From Flavobacteriia bacterium (GTDB taxonomy: Bacteria > Bacteroidota > Bacteroidia > Flavobacteriales_D > Crocinitomicaceae): a stretch of DNA of 16,356 nucleotides. Position 1 is the stretch's first letter; each line of letters opens with the position of its first letter. Shown piece by piece: positions 1 through 7,268 of the stretch. Under the pieces are notes generated by a model. It searched no databases. It saw nothing but the letters and a program-made list of their open reading frames with translations, and was not told the DNA's origin. The position numbers were made by a program, and so were the translations under genes. Location of the stretch: positions 1 through 16,356 of the forward strand of contig RFQF01000018.1 in assembly GCA_009925805.1 (NCBI GenBank), given 5' to 3'.

Positions 1-1206
1 ATAAAATACATGACGAAGGTTCGGGAAAAAATTGAAAATAGCTACCCCGGAGTGGAAGTTCGGGCCATGAATATTGGAATGATTGAATCGGAAGAGGCAC
101 CAATTGAGATGTTTCTTTCATCCGATGACAACGAGATTCTTCTATCGGAGGCCCGAAGGCTGAAAAATTTCCTGGATGGCGTAAAAGGAGCTAAAGATGC
201 CTACATATCGACCGACGACGTCACACCGGAAATTCGTATAGAACTCGACCGAAATAAAATGGGGCAATTGAGTTTACCCATCGCCACCGTAGGCATGCAA
301 CTTCAAAATGCCCTAAGCGGAAATGACGACATCAAATACGATGACCAAGGACAAGAGTATGGAATTCGAGTGATGGTGGACCGTTATGACCGAAAAAATT
401 TGGAAGACTTGTCCTCCATGGCTTTCATGACCAACGATGGAAAAATGGTTCGTTTGGAAGAATTTGCAAAAGTGACCATGGAAAATGGAAACGGCTCGCT
501 GGAACGAAAAAACCGAGCCAACAACACCACGCTTCGCTGTTGGGTATTGGGAAGAGCCTCCGGAAATGTGGCACAAGATATTGATGCTTACCTGAAAAAA
601 GAGCCCTTAAACGCAGCCGTTAAACTGAAATGGGGAGGCGAAGTAAAACGACAAAAAGAATCCATGGGTTCCTTAGGTACCGCCATGGGCATCGGAATTA
701 TCTTGGTTTATCTTATCATGGTCGTGCTTTACGATAATTTTATTTACCCGTTTGTTGTCCTTTTTTCCATCCTGGTATCTCTTGTGGGAGCAGTCTTGGC
801 CTTGAGTCTTAGCGCTTCCAACATGGGAATATTCACCATGTTAGGGATGCTCATGCTCTTGGGATTGGTTGCTAAAAATGCCATTCTAATCGTCGATTTC
901 ACCAATCATTTAAAAGCGGAAGGTCATAAAACCAAAGATGCGCTATTGGAAGCGGTCCGCACGCGGATGCGACCGATTCTCATGACCACTATCGCCATGG
1001 TCTTTGGAATGATTCCCATTGCTATTGCCAAAGGTTCAGGTGCTGAATGGAAAAACGGGCTAGCGTGGGTTCTTATTGGCGGCTTAACCTCTTCGATGTT
1101 TCTAACGATCATTGTAGTACCTATGATTTACAGCACCGTTGACACCCTAAAAGATTGGATTGCCAAACGACGCAGTACGTCGAGCCCAAAACCGGTGGAA
1201 ATTTAA
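1..1206 (+). CDS. RND-family efflux transporter permease (HAE1/AcrB-like), C-terminal part, 5' truncated by window
   Basis: The frame is open from base 1, so the ATG at 10 is internal and the gene begins upstream; about 401 residues are visible. This is the second half of a proton-driven inner-membrane RND pump subunit, which with a periplasmic adaptor and an outer-membrane channel exports drugs, metals or lipids. The first ~215 residues are periplasmic porter/docking sequence. They are followed by about five hydrophobic helices (near residues 222-240, 245-267, 274-296, 322-345, 352-375) and a short basic tail. The signature G-LVAKNAILIVDF lies near residues 286-298 and RMRPILMTT near 320, both diagnostic of RND TM10-TM11. 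Substrate cannot be read from this half. No adaptor or channel gene follows, so partners must lie upstream or elsewhere. Its stop shares 4 nt with the stop of the convergent DUF4301 gene. Confidence 0.93.
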   Translation: MKYMTKVREKIENSYPGVEVRAMNIGMIESEEAPIEMFLSSDDNEILLSEARRLKNFLDGVKGAKDAYISTDDVTPEIRIELDRNKMGQLSLPIATVGMQLQNALSGNDDIKYDDQGQEYGIRVMVDRYDRKNLEDLSSMAFMTNDGKMVRLEEFAKVTMENGNGSLERKNRANNTTLRCWVLGRASGNVAQDIDAYLKKEPLNAAVKLKWGGEVKRQKESMGSLGTAMGIGIILVYLIMVVLYDNFIYPFVVLFSILVSLVGAVLALSLSASNMGIFTMLGMLMLLGLVAKNAILIVDFTNHLKAEGHKTKDALLEAVRTRMRPILMTTIAMVFGMIPIAIAKGSGAEWKNGLAWVLIGGLTSSMFLTIIVVPMIYSTVDTLKDWIAKRRSTSSPKPVEI

Positions 1207-2588
1207 TGGCAGATGTGTTCGGATTTCAACAGATCCATCACGTTTTTTACCGGGCTGAAAACGCTAGAAGGAATTTCAACGAAAAGGCTATTCCAATAAA
1301 ACATGGAACCGTTCCATAACCCAGGCTTTTCTAGATAATAAACGGTTTTTCCGAAATGATTTTTCTTGACAGCCATGGACATGTCTTCTTTCACAAAAGC
1401 GCTAAATTCATAGCGATTTCCATCCCTATCGAAGGGTGACGCCACCATCATCACCGGATTAAAGTGCGTACTTTCCGCCAAGAGCGCTAGATGAATCGGG
1501 TCAATCTGTGATTTTTCAATGATCTGTTTAGAATTATAGCCTCCATCCTTGCACCAAAAAGGTCCTCCACCGGCCATACCTTCGTTTCGAACCATCCCGC
1601 AAACTCTCAGGGGGCGTTTTAGTACCGCCAAAATGTGTTCCCAAGAAGCGTTCGCCAACCCAGGGTCAAATAGATGGAAGCGTTCATTCAAATCATGGAA
1701 CCGTTGGATTTCTCGTAAATCAATGACGTGTTTTATTTCTTGTTGAACCTCAAGAAACAGTCCTGAAAGCACCTCCCAGTATTGGTTTATCTCCGAATCG
1801 CGCCCAGGGCATTGCACATTATCGATGTTTTTTATCAAGACCAACTCAGTCGAAACGCGGTTCAAATTTTCCAATAAGGCTCCATGACCGGATGGCCGTT
1901 TTATGTATTCCCCGGAAGGATAGGTCAGGACCTGTTGAAATTCATCGTATACGAAGGAATCGCTCTCCGGCGACTGAATTGAAAGATGCACTTGAACGGG
2001 AATTGAGGTTAAATGTTCCTCGATTTTAAGTTGAACCGCCGCTGCATGCTCTTGTTGCACGGTAAAATGAAATTCCTTGACTTTTTTGGAGAGATTATAC
2101 CCTTGTTGCAGGTGCCCTTCCAAAGGGGAATACAACTTCCCGCGAAGGTTGTGAAAAGGGAAAAGTGCCTTGGGAATATTCGAGAAATTGAGTCCCTTCG
2201 CTCCTAATAAATACTCGCAAAACGCGAATAAATCCACCTCAGAGGTTGCTATGCTTTTCTGCCATTCCTCAGAGATTAATGGGAAGAATGCAAAATTGGA
2301 AAGTTCAGAAAAGAATAAACGCACCTCGTCTGTGGACTCTTGTCCCATAGTTCCCAAAAATTGCTGGAGAAAATCAAACATTCTCGATCCTGAACCCGAT
2401 GCAGGGATGAAGAAAGCCAGGCTCGATGCATCATCATGAAAAACAGACCGATAGCGCTCCATGGAAACCTCATCCAACGATAAAATTCCGTCTTCCACGG
2501 TGCATGCTTTCACAATATGGGGCATAGCGAGTGAAGCGAATAAACGATCGCGTTGTTGGGAAATCAATGTATCTTTATCAACGTTCAT
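1203..2588 (-). CDS. DUF4301 family protein, nucleotidyltransferase-like motifs
   Basis: A 461-residue cytoplasmic protein without signal peptide or TM segment. The frame is open to 2696, but the ATG at 2588 gives the N-terminus usual for the family; the extra 36 residues upstream are not family-like. Family hallmarks seen: PASGSGSRM (62-70), NEGMAGGGPFW (335-345), STHFNPV (373-379) and KPGLWNGSMFYWNSLFVE (421-438). DUF4301 has no established function that I know of. I infer a sugar-nucleotidyltransferase (GT-A) relationship: an N-terminal glycine-rich G-x-G-x-R-M loop after a beta strand, then IPKALFPFH (138-146) resembling the PK-x-L-x-P signature, then RPSGHGALL (231-239) followed by a strand ending NIDN (254-257), as in UDP-sugar pyrophosphorylases. 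It ends by a 4-nt overlap with the RND gene and starts 26 nt from the divergent methyltransferase. No partner gene is evident. Confidence 0.88.
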   Translation of the reverse strand: MNVDKDTLISQQRDRLFASLAMPHIVKACTVEDGILSLDEVSMERYRSVFHDDASSLAFFIPASGSGSRMFDFLQQFLGTMGQESTDEVRLFFSELSNFAFFPLISEEWQKSIATSEVDLFAFCEYLLGAKGLNFSNIPKALFPFHNLRGKLYSPLEGHLQQGYNLSKKVKEFHFTVQQEHAAAVQLKIEEHLTSIPVQVHLSIQSPESDSFVYDEFQQVLTYPSGEYIKRPSGHGALLENLNRVSTELVLIKNIDNVQCPGRDSEINQYWEVLSGLFLEVQQEIKHVIDLREIQRFHDLNERFHLFDPGLANASWEHILAVLKRPLRVCGMVRNEGMAGGGPFWCKDGGYNSKQIIEKSQIDPIHLALLAESTHFNPVMMVASPFDRDGNRYEFSAFVKEDMSMAVKKNHFGKTVYYLEKPGLWNGSMFYWNSLFVEIPSSVFSPVKNVMDLLKSEHICH

Positions 2589-2614
2589 CAAGTATTGGTG
2601 GAAATTTAGGCCGC

Positions 2615-3385
2615 ATGAATTTAGTCCTCGAAGGTATAAAATATCGATTACACGCCAAAAAAAGGCAAGGCATCCACTCGCCTTTTGTATATGCATTGGC
2701 CGACCGTGCTTTGCGTGAAAAAATTCCGGAAAAGGTCAACAGCCTCCTCAAGGCCTTCGATATCGAACAAAACCTCAATCGACAAATGATTGATTTTGAA
2801 GATTTTGGTGCAGGATCAAAACGGTTAGGCAAGCAACGCAGCGTTCGGGAAATCCATCGCTTCAGTTCCTCTAAAAAATACAGCAAATTACTTTTCCGAT
2901 TGGCCCACTTTTATCAACCTCAGAGGATTCTAGAGCTTGGGACTTCCTTGGGGCGTGGCACCTTATCCTTGCATTTAGGCCATCCAACTGCCAAAATTTT
3001 CACGCTGGAAGGCTGCCATGCCGTCGCTGAAATTGCTGAAAAAAACCTCAAGCAATGGGCGATAAATGCGACCAATATTTCAGTGATTCACGCCAAGTTC
3101 CACGATTTTCTTTCACAGTCTAACCATCAACCCTTTGATTTAATCTACCTTGATGGCCATCATGACGGAGAAGCGCTGCTTCAATATTGTAGCATGTTGG
3201 AACCTTGCATGCACGAAAATACGCTGCTGATACTGGACGACATACGCTGGAGCGCCTCCATGAAGCGGGCATGGATAACCCTGCTTGAATCGCCCATTTA
3301 CCATGTAACCATTGATTTTTTTCGAATGGGACTGCTACTTAAACGTCCAATGCAATCCAAAGAGCACTTTATACTGCGCGGCTAA
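2615..3385 (+). CDS. class I SAM-dependent methyltransferase
   Basis: A 256-residue soluble protein. The frame is open back to 2531, but the ATG at 2615 begins MNLVLEGIKYRLHAK, matching the basic KxxRxGxHSPFVY N-terminus (residues 15-26) of this Bacteroidota family; the longer start would also run into the DUF4301 gene. Rossmann motifs in order: motif I ELGTSLGRG (107-115), an acidic residue E132 at the end of the next strand (likely ribose binding), FDLIYLDGHH (174-183) as the post-III acidic strand, and LILDDIRWS (205-213). The DGHH-DD pattern resembles catechol-type, metal-dependent O-methyltransferases (Methyltransf_24), so an O-methyl transfer is possible, but the acceptor is unknown. 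Its stop overlaps the convergent anti-sigma-like gene by 4 nt. Confidence 0.88.
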   Translation: MNLVLEGIKYRLHAKKRQGIHSPFVYALADRALREKIPEKVNSLLKAFDIEQNLNRQMIDFEDFGAGSKRLGKQRSVREIHRFSSSKKYSKLLFRLAHFYQPQRILELGTSLGRGTLSLHLGHPTAKIFTLEGCHAVAEIAEKNLKQWAINATNISVIHAKFHDFLSQSNHQPFDLIYLDGHHDGEALLQYCSMLEPCMHENTLLILDDIRWSASMKRAWITLLESPIYHVTIDFFRMGLLLKRPMQSKEHFILRG

Positions 3386-4021
3386 AAAACCGGCTTGATA
3401 TGCTTCAGCATGGATCCAGTATCAATTTTTTTAGTTTTGGACACTTTTACGTTCTTCTCGGATTTTAGCTCATATACTCCCGCAGATATTGCTTCCGAAT
3501 TCTGCGCATTTCCCTTGAATGAAATGGCTTGAGGTTTGGTTTCTTCCTTCGCTAAATCCCTTCTTGCGAAATCTTCCGTAGCCCCCTCCGTTAGAAGCGA
3601 AGGACGTAATGCATCGGCCTCTGAATTTTGATACAATTTCGGTTTGTTCATTTTTAGGCGTTTGAGGTCCCTTGGCAACCTTGGGTGAATTATTGCCATT
3701 TCCCCGGTTGGTGGTCCATGGGAAAAGCAGGAAAATGACTCCAATGACCGCCGCTGCAGCCAAGATAATATAGGTAAGACGAAACCTTTTGACTTGCTTT
3801 TGTGGTGCGGGCTTTGTATATGTTGCATCGAAGAGCGCGTCGAGGTTCGTGCGAATATGCGCAGGCGGGGGTTCCGGCAAGGATTGTTCGCTTAGTTCAA
3901 GCAACCCCTTCAGCCGAGCAAAGGAGGCCTCATCGTTGCACAAATCGGCCAATGCTTCTTTTTCAGAGGTACTTAAGGCGGAATAACTCGTTTTCTTAAA
4001 AATCCAATCCATTTCGTTCAT
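3382..4021 (-). pseudogene. anti-sigma-factor-like membrane protein, broken by a +1 frameshift
   Basis: Third gene of the unit starting at 5716, beginning 1 nt after the sigma stop (TAA-T-ATG). The first frame gives a cytoplasmic ~85-residue acidic domain with WIFKKTSYSALS near the N-terminus, one TM helix (TYIILAAAAVIGVIFLLF, near residues 86-105) and a Ser/Asn/Lys-rich linker. It then runs out of family-like sequence, though it stays open to 3470. A second frame, one base further along, continues with NSEADALRPSLLTEG to a Lys-rich end and a TAG at 3382-3384. Removing one A from the CAAAA run (minus strand, about 3626-3630) gives a continuous protein of about 212 residues. ECF partner, single TM and position all fit an anti-sigma regulator; no zinc-binding HxxxCxxC is present. 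The exact frameshift site is uncertain within about 3600-3700, and it could be a real mutation or a consensus error. Confidence 0.72.
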
Positions 4022-4022
4022 A

Positions 4023-4601
4023 TTAAGCGTATTCAAACATGTGTAACGTATCGGCCAGTTTTTTTATGGCGTAAAAAAGCCGTGACTTAACGGTTCCTTC
4101 ATTGGCTTCGGTAATCTCAGCAATTTCCTTAATGGATAACCCATCCATGTGTTTCAGTACAAAAACTTGGCGATGTTTTGTATCGAGTTTCATGAGGGCT
4201 TCCGTTAGCGCGTCACGGAATTGCCTTTCGTGGACCTCCTTTTCAACGTTCGCGTCGGATGACAACGAATAAAATTGTTCCACCCCGTTTACAGTTCCCT
4301 TGCGCACCTCATTGCGCTTAAATTCATTTTTGCACAAATTGGAGGCTATGGTATAAACCCACGTTTTGAAAGTACGTTCGGTGTCGAACAATCCGGGTTG
4401 GGTGATTATTTTAGCAAAAAGGTCTTGAAGCAGGTCTTGAGCACGCACTTCGTTGTACCAAAGCATTTTGAGAATATAACCGTAAAGTTTATCGGAATAG
4501 CGGGTGTAAAGTTCATTAAAGGCCAATTTTTCCCCTTGCTGAATGGCCAGCATGAGGTCTTCGTCCGAATAATCCACAAACCCCGTTTTAACTATCCTCA
4601 T
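4023..4601 (-). CDS. ECF-type RNA polymerase sigma-70 factor
   Basis: A 192-residue group 4 sigma factor that directs RNA polymerase to a specific promoter set. Region 2 spans about residues 25-95: AFNELYTRYSDKLYGYIL, then the AQDLLQDLFAKI core-binding stretch, then FKTWVYTIASNLCKNEFKR, the -10-recognition helix. Region 4 covers about 130-187: ALMKLDTKHRQVFVLKHMDG, then the helix-turn-helix LSIKEIAEITEANEGTVKSRLFYA. The length is normal and the frame intact. The ATG overlaps the stop of the exported-protein gene (ATGA), so the two are translationally coupled, and the membrane anti-sigma-like gene follows after 1 nt. If the anti-sigma gene is truly broken, this sigma factor may be constitutively active or may have lost its control. 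Confidence 0.94.
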   Translation of the reverse strand: MRIVKTGFVDYSDEDLMLAIQQGEKLAFNELYTRYSDKLYGYILKMLWYNEVRAQDLLQDLFAKIITQPGLFDTERTFKTWVYTIASNLCKNEFKRNEVRKGTVNGVEQFYSLSSDANVEKEVHERQFRDALTEALMKLDTKHRQVFVLKHMDGLSIKEIAEITEANEGTVKSRLFYAIKKLADTLHMFEYA

Positions 4602-5716
4602 CGTTCTGGAGCTTTGCGCTTTTTTATCTTACTTTTCTTGGCATCGATGGTACTTCTTTCCTCTTTGGAAACCTTGTCCGATAATTGTTCCACGGTTTCA
4701 ATCATGGGAAGATAATTGTCTTTCAGCGATTCGAAGGCGGCATCCGCTTCGTTTCCGCAATCCAAATAATGTAAGGATTTCATCAAAGCTTGATTTTTCT
4801 CCAAAATAAGCTCTTCATCGAAGGAATTTGGATACATGAAAACCAATCCTAACGGAACCAGTTCGTTTTGGAAAGGAACTAAGTAAGCCTTGGGAATGGT
4901 CATGGAAAAGGCGAACTTCTTGGTTGGATTGGCATTCACGAAGGCTTGGAAAAACGCAACGTCGACCGTTGGTTGTTCGGGTACAGTGATGCCGCGAAGC
5001 TCCAATAATTTTCGATATTGAGGACTTTGTAAAAATTCCAAAGAAACCAGTACTATTTCGGAATTTGTATTTTTAATCAGTTCTTGTGCGACGCCAAAGC
5101 TATCCCAACGCCCATGCGTTACTAATAAACTGTTGCTTGGGGTACTGGATACGACATCATGCGCATAGCACTGCACATCTTTTGGAAAAAACCCTAAGGA
5201 ATCCAGGAGGTTCATTCTGCTGATTAAATTAACACTATCCCCAACAACGAAGGCATTGGCCGCCCACAATTCGAGAAGGTTTCGGTCATTCGGTTTGGCC
5301 TTAATTGCCCGATCCAGTAGGAAACTGTTCGATGCATTATAGTTGTTTAAATCGTAAAACATAGCGCCGTTTATGGGGTCAGAAGGAAGGTTTTTGTTGG
5401 CATTTTGGTACAATTGAAGTAATTCTGACTGTTGTTTAACGGTAGGAGAACGCGATTCGAGGTTTTTACGACTGTTTTCTTTAACCGTATTGAACAATTG
5501 TATTTGTTTTTCGTGTTCGAGCCGATTCGTGGGAGCCACTGGGAGTTCATACTTTACGGCATCCTTTGAATCCGTAGAATCATACAACGGAAGGGCCACT
5601 TTCCCTTGGGCGGGAGTATATTCGTTATTACTTGAGTTATTCTTAGGTATTTGAGCCATTATTCCGAACGAACTGACTCCAACAATGACCATGAGGTAAA
5701 AGCGATTATTTTTCAT
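4598..5716 (-). CDS. exported protein of unknown function, first gene of an ECF sigma unit
   Basis: A 372-residue protein. The frame also allows a GTG at 5722, but the ATG at 5716 places MKNNR directly before the hydrophobic core, as expected of a signal peptide (residues 1-21, ending GIMAQ). A low-complexity Asn/Ser/Pro stretch follows (22-45). The remainder looks alpha/beta: residues ~85-165 have helical, TPR-like spacing (DRAIKAKPNDRNLLELWAANA), and SLLVTHGRWDSFGVAQEL then EIVLVSLEFLQSPQYRKL lies near 195-245. That last block resembles in layout the GDNDT-x-PLWYLQ segment followed by VRVVNLSLL seen in Bacteroidota exported proteins (DUF2723 type); this is my comparison, not a confirmed match. 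The C-terminus is Lys-rich and overlaps the sigma start by 4 nt. The coupling suggests its expression is tied to the sigma factor, perhaps as an envelope sensor or target. Confidence 0.8.
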   Translation of the reverse strand: MKNNRFYLMVIVGVSSFGIMAQIPKNNSSNNEYTPAQGKVALPLYDSTDSKDAVKYELPVAPTNRLEHEKQIQLFNTVKENSRKNLESRSPTVKQQSELLQLYQNANKNLPSDPINGAMFYDLNNYNASNSFLLDRAIKAKPNDRNLLELWAANAFVVGDSVNLISRMNLLDSLGFFPKDVQCYAHDVVSSTPSNSLLVTHGRWDSFGVAQELIKNTNSEIVLVSLEFLQSPQYRKLLELRGITVPEQPTVDVAFFQAFVNANPTKKFAFSMTIPKAYLVPFQNELVPLGLVFMYPNSFDEELILEKNQALMKSLHYLDCGNEADAAFESLKDNYLPMIETVEQLSDKVSKEERSTIDAKKSKIKKRKAPER

Positions 5717-5723
5717 ACGCACG

Positions 5724-5764
5724 ACCTTACAACCTAAAATTCAAAAGGTTCAAGACCTAAAGGT
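5724..5764. promoter_or_regulatory. cluster of ACCT/AGGT half-sites in the divergent intergenic region
   Basis: Five ACCT or AGGT tetramers lie within 41 nt between the exported-protein and lipoprotein genes, at 5724, 5732, 5746, 5755 and 5761. Two pairs form inverted repeats: AACCT-N10-AGGTT (5731-5750) and the compact ACCT-AA-AGGT (5755-5764). On the minus strand 5765-5758 reads TACCTTTA, one mismatch from the -7 box TAnnTTTG, so the compact palindrome would sit on a possible promoter of the sigma unit. This could be an operator, for example for autoregulation. No protein is known to bind it. Confidence 0.35.
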
Positions 5765-5791
5765 AAATCAATAATTGACTCAAATAATACG

Positions 5792-5799
5792 TAAGTTTG
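5792..5799 (+). promoter_or_regulatory. candidate -7 promoter box (TAnnTTTG) for the beta-helix lipoprotein
   Basis: TAAGTTTG matches the Bacteroidetes -7 consensus exactly and would give a leader of roughly 10 nt before the ATG at 5816. The nearest upstream TTG (5775-5777) is 14 nt away, shorter than the usual 17-23 spacing, so the -33 element is weak. The box is embedded in an inverted repeat ACGTA-N6-TACGT (5789-5804), which could be a repressor site. Confidence 0.45.
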
Positions 5800-5815
5800 T
5801 ACGTTATTCTCGGGC

Positions 5816-7219
5816 ATGAAAAAAATCGTCTATTTCTTATGCAGTACCCTACTCCTTCTAGGAATTGTCCAAGCTGTAACCGGATGCAAAAAATTCACTC
5901 CTTTTTCCTTGGACCACCTATCGTTTTCAAAAGATACCGTGGTTTTTGATACGGTTTTTACCACTATTGGATCTACCACCCAACAATTTAAAATTTACAA
6001 TCCTTCCAATAAATCGGTGAAAATTGAACAAATTGAACTGATGGGTGGGGCGAACTCTCCTTTTAGGATCAACATTGACGGCATCAAAGGGACATCCTTG
6101 GAAGCAATGGTGATCGAAGGAAAAGACAGTTTGTATGGGTTTGTTGAGGTTACCCTTTCCATCAACAACCAAAACCTACCTATAATTGTAGAGGATTCCA
6201 TTCGATTTCGCACCAACGGTAAAGACCAGTATGTCAAACTTGCTGTTTGGGGGCAGGACATGTATTTTCATTATTCAAATTTTCAAAACCAGGTCTTTGA
6301 TTTCAATGAGGGAACATGGCCCAATGATAAACCGCATGTGATTTATGGAGCGGCAGTGGTGGATTCGGCCAAAACGCTCACCATTCCAGCAGGCACGAAC
6401 GTCTACTTGCACAAGAACGCGCTGTTATATGTGTACAAAGGGGCGTTGCAAGTTCAAGGAACCCTGCACCATGAAGTAGTATTCCAAGGAGATCGACTTG
6501 AAGCCAATTACGATAAGGTTTCCGGTCAATATTATGGGATATTTTTTCGGGAGGCCTTACCTTCTACTATCAATTATGCCATCATAAAAAACGGAACCTC
6601 AGGGGTGCATTTATACCATGAAGATCCAAGCAACACGGGATATACACTTCAACTTACGAATACGCGCATTTTTAATATGTCCAGGTACGGTGTTTTTATT
6701 TATTCAGGAGCGAAAGTCCGAGCAGAAAATTGCCTTATTTCACAAAACGAAACCCATGCACTTCTCGTGCTTGAAGGCGGAGATTTTAATTTTAATCATT
6801 GCAATTTATTAGGTTATGGTGCTGCCAAAGGCCCTGCGGTGGGAATAAGCAATTATTATACAAATCCTCAAACAGGGGTAACCAATGTGGGGTCAATAGG
6901 AGAAGGAACATTAACAAATTGTGTGCTTTACGGAACCACGGATTTTAACCTAGCCTTGGATACTTTGTCAATGAACGGTGTAACCCTTCACTTTCAGTTT
7001 TCCAACTGCCTTATTCGGTCTGATTCGGTTTTCAACGAACCTTACTATTCCAATGTGCTTTGGAATCAAAACCCCTTGTTTAATGATGTAACCCAAGGAG
7101 ATTTTCTTTTTTCGCCAAATTCTCCCTTAAATGGAAACGGCTTTTTTACAGGTCTTGGTTTGGATATTTTAGGAAATCCGCGTCAAAACCCTCCCGATAT
7201 CGGCGCAGTAGAATTATAA
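5816..7219 (+). CDS. lipoprotein with right-handed beta-helix (choice-of-anchor Q type)
   Basis: A 467-residue lipoprotein. The signal peptide has a KK n-region, a hydrophobic core (residues 5-20) and lipobox VTGC with the acylated Cys at 24; KK follows, so surface or outer-membrane placement is plausible. Residues ~30-145 form a beta-rich domain (KDTVVFDTVFTTIGSTTQQF, then KIYNPSN) of immunoglobulin-like character. From ~165 to 440 short repeating beta strands with stacked Asn/His/Gly (LTNTRIFNMSRYGVFIYSGA, then AENCLISQNETHALLVLEGG) indicate a parallel beta-helix. The C-terminus NPRQNPPDIGAVEL is the conserved PDIGA-E ending of choice-of-anchor Q proteins. There is no T9SS tail. Beta-helix lipoproteins of this sort often contact polysaccharides or surface polymers, but no catalytic residue set stands out, so enzyme activity cannot be claimed. 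It is monocistronic and convergent with mdh. Confidence 0.88.
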   Translation: MKKIVYFLCSTLLLLGIVQAVTGCKKFTPFSLDHLSFSKDTVVFDTVFTTIGSTTQQFKIYNPSNKSVKIEQIELMGGANSPFRINIDGIKGTSLEAMVIEGKDSLYGFVEVTLSINNQNLPIIVEDSIRFRTNGKDQYVKLAVWGQDMYFHYSNFQNQVFDFNEGTWPNDKPHVIYGAAVVDSAKTLTIPAGTNVYLHKNALLYVYKGALQVQGTLHHEVVFQGDRLEANYDKVSGQYYGIFFREALPSTINYAIIKNGTSGVHLYHEDPSNTGYTLQLTNTRIFNMSRYGVFIYSGAKVRAENCLISQNETHALLVLEGGDFNFNHCNLLGYGAAKGPAVGISNYYTNPQTGVTNVGSIGEGTLTNCVLYGTTDFNLALDTLSMNGVTLHFQFSNCLIRSDSVFNEPYYSNVLWNQNPLFNDVTQGDFLFSPNSPLNGNGFFTGLGLDILGNPRQNPPDIGAVEL

Positions 7220-7243
7220 AAAAGGCCACCCATAGGTAGCCTT
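7218..7243 (-). terminator. rho-independent terminator of mdh
   Basis: Arms AAGGC-C-ACC (7222-7230) and GGT-A-GCCTT (7235-7243) enclose the loop CATA. On the minus strand the inner C/A position becomes a U-G wobble, giving a continuous 9-bp stem followed by a run of six U. On the plus strand it is a C-A mismatch with no U run after it. It therefore acts on mdh (stop at 7269), not on the lipoprotein gene whose stop it abuts. Confidence 0.82.
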
Positions 7244-7268
7244 CAACGATCAAAAAATGCAACGATTT

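Noticed and set aside
2531..2614. Longer N-terminus for the methyltransferase
   Set aside because: The extra 28 residues read through the antisense of the DUF4301 start and do not look family-like; the ATG at 2615 begins the conserved N-terminus.
3470..4036. A 188-residue minus-strand reading frame as the complete anti-sigma gene
   Set aside because: Its last ~55 residues look out of frame (Gly/Arg/Cys-rich and shadowing a better Lys/Glu/Ser-rich frame), and its first five residues overlap the sigma gene. The start at 4021 and the frame ending at 3382 form the better gene.
7218..7243. Bidirectional terminator also serving the beta-helix lipoprotein
   Set aside because: On the plus strand the stem has a C-A mismatch and no U-run follows (CAACGATC), so only weak termination is expected.
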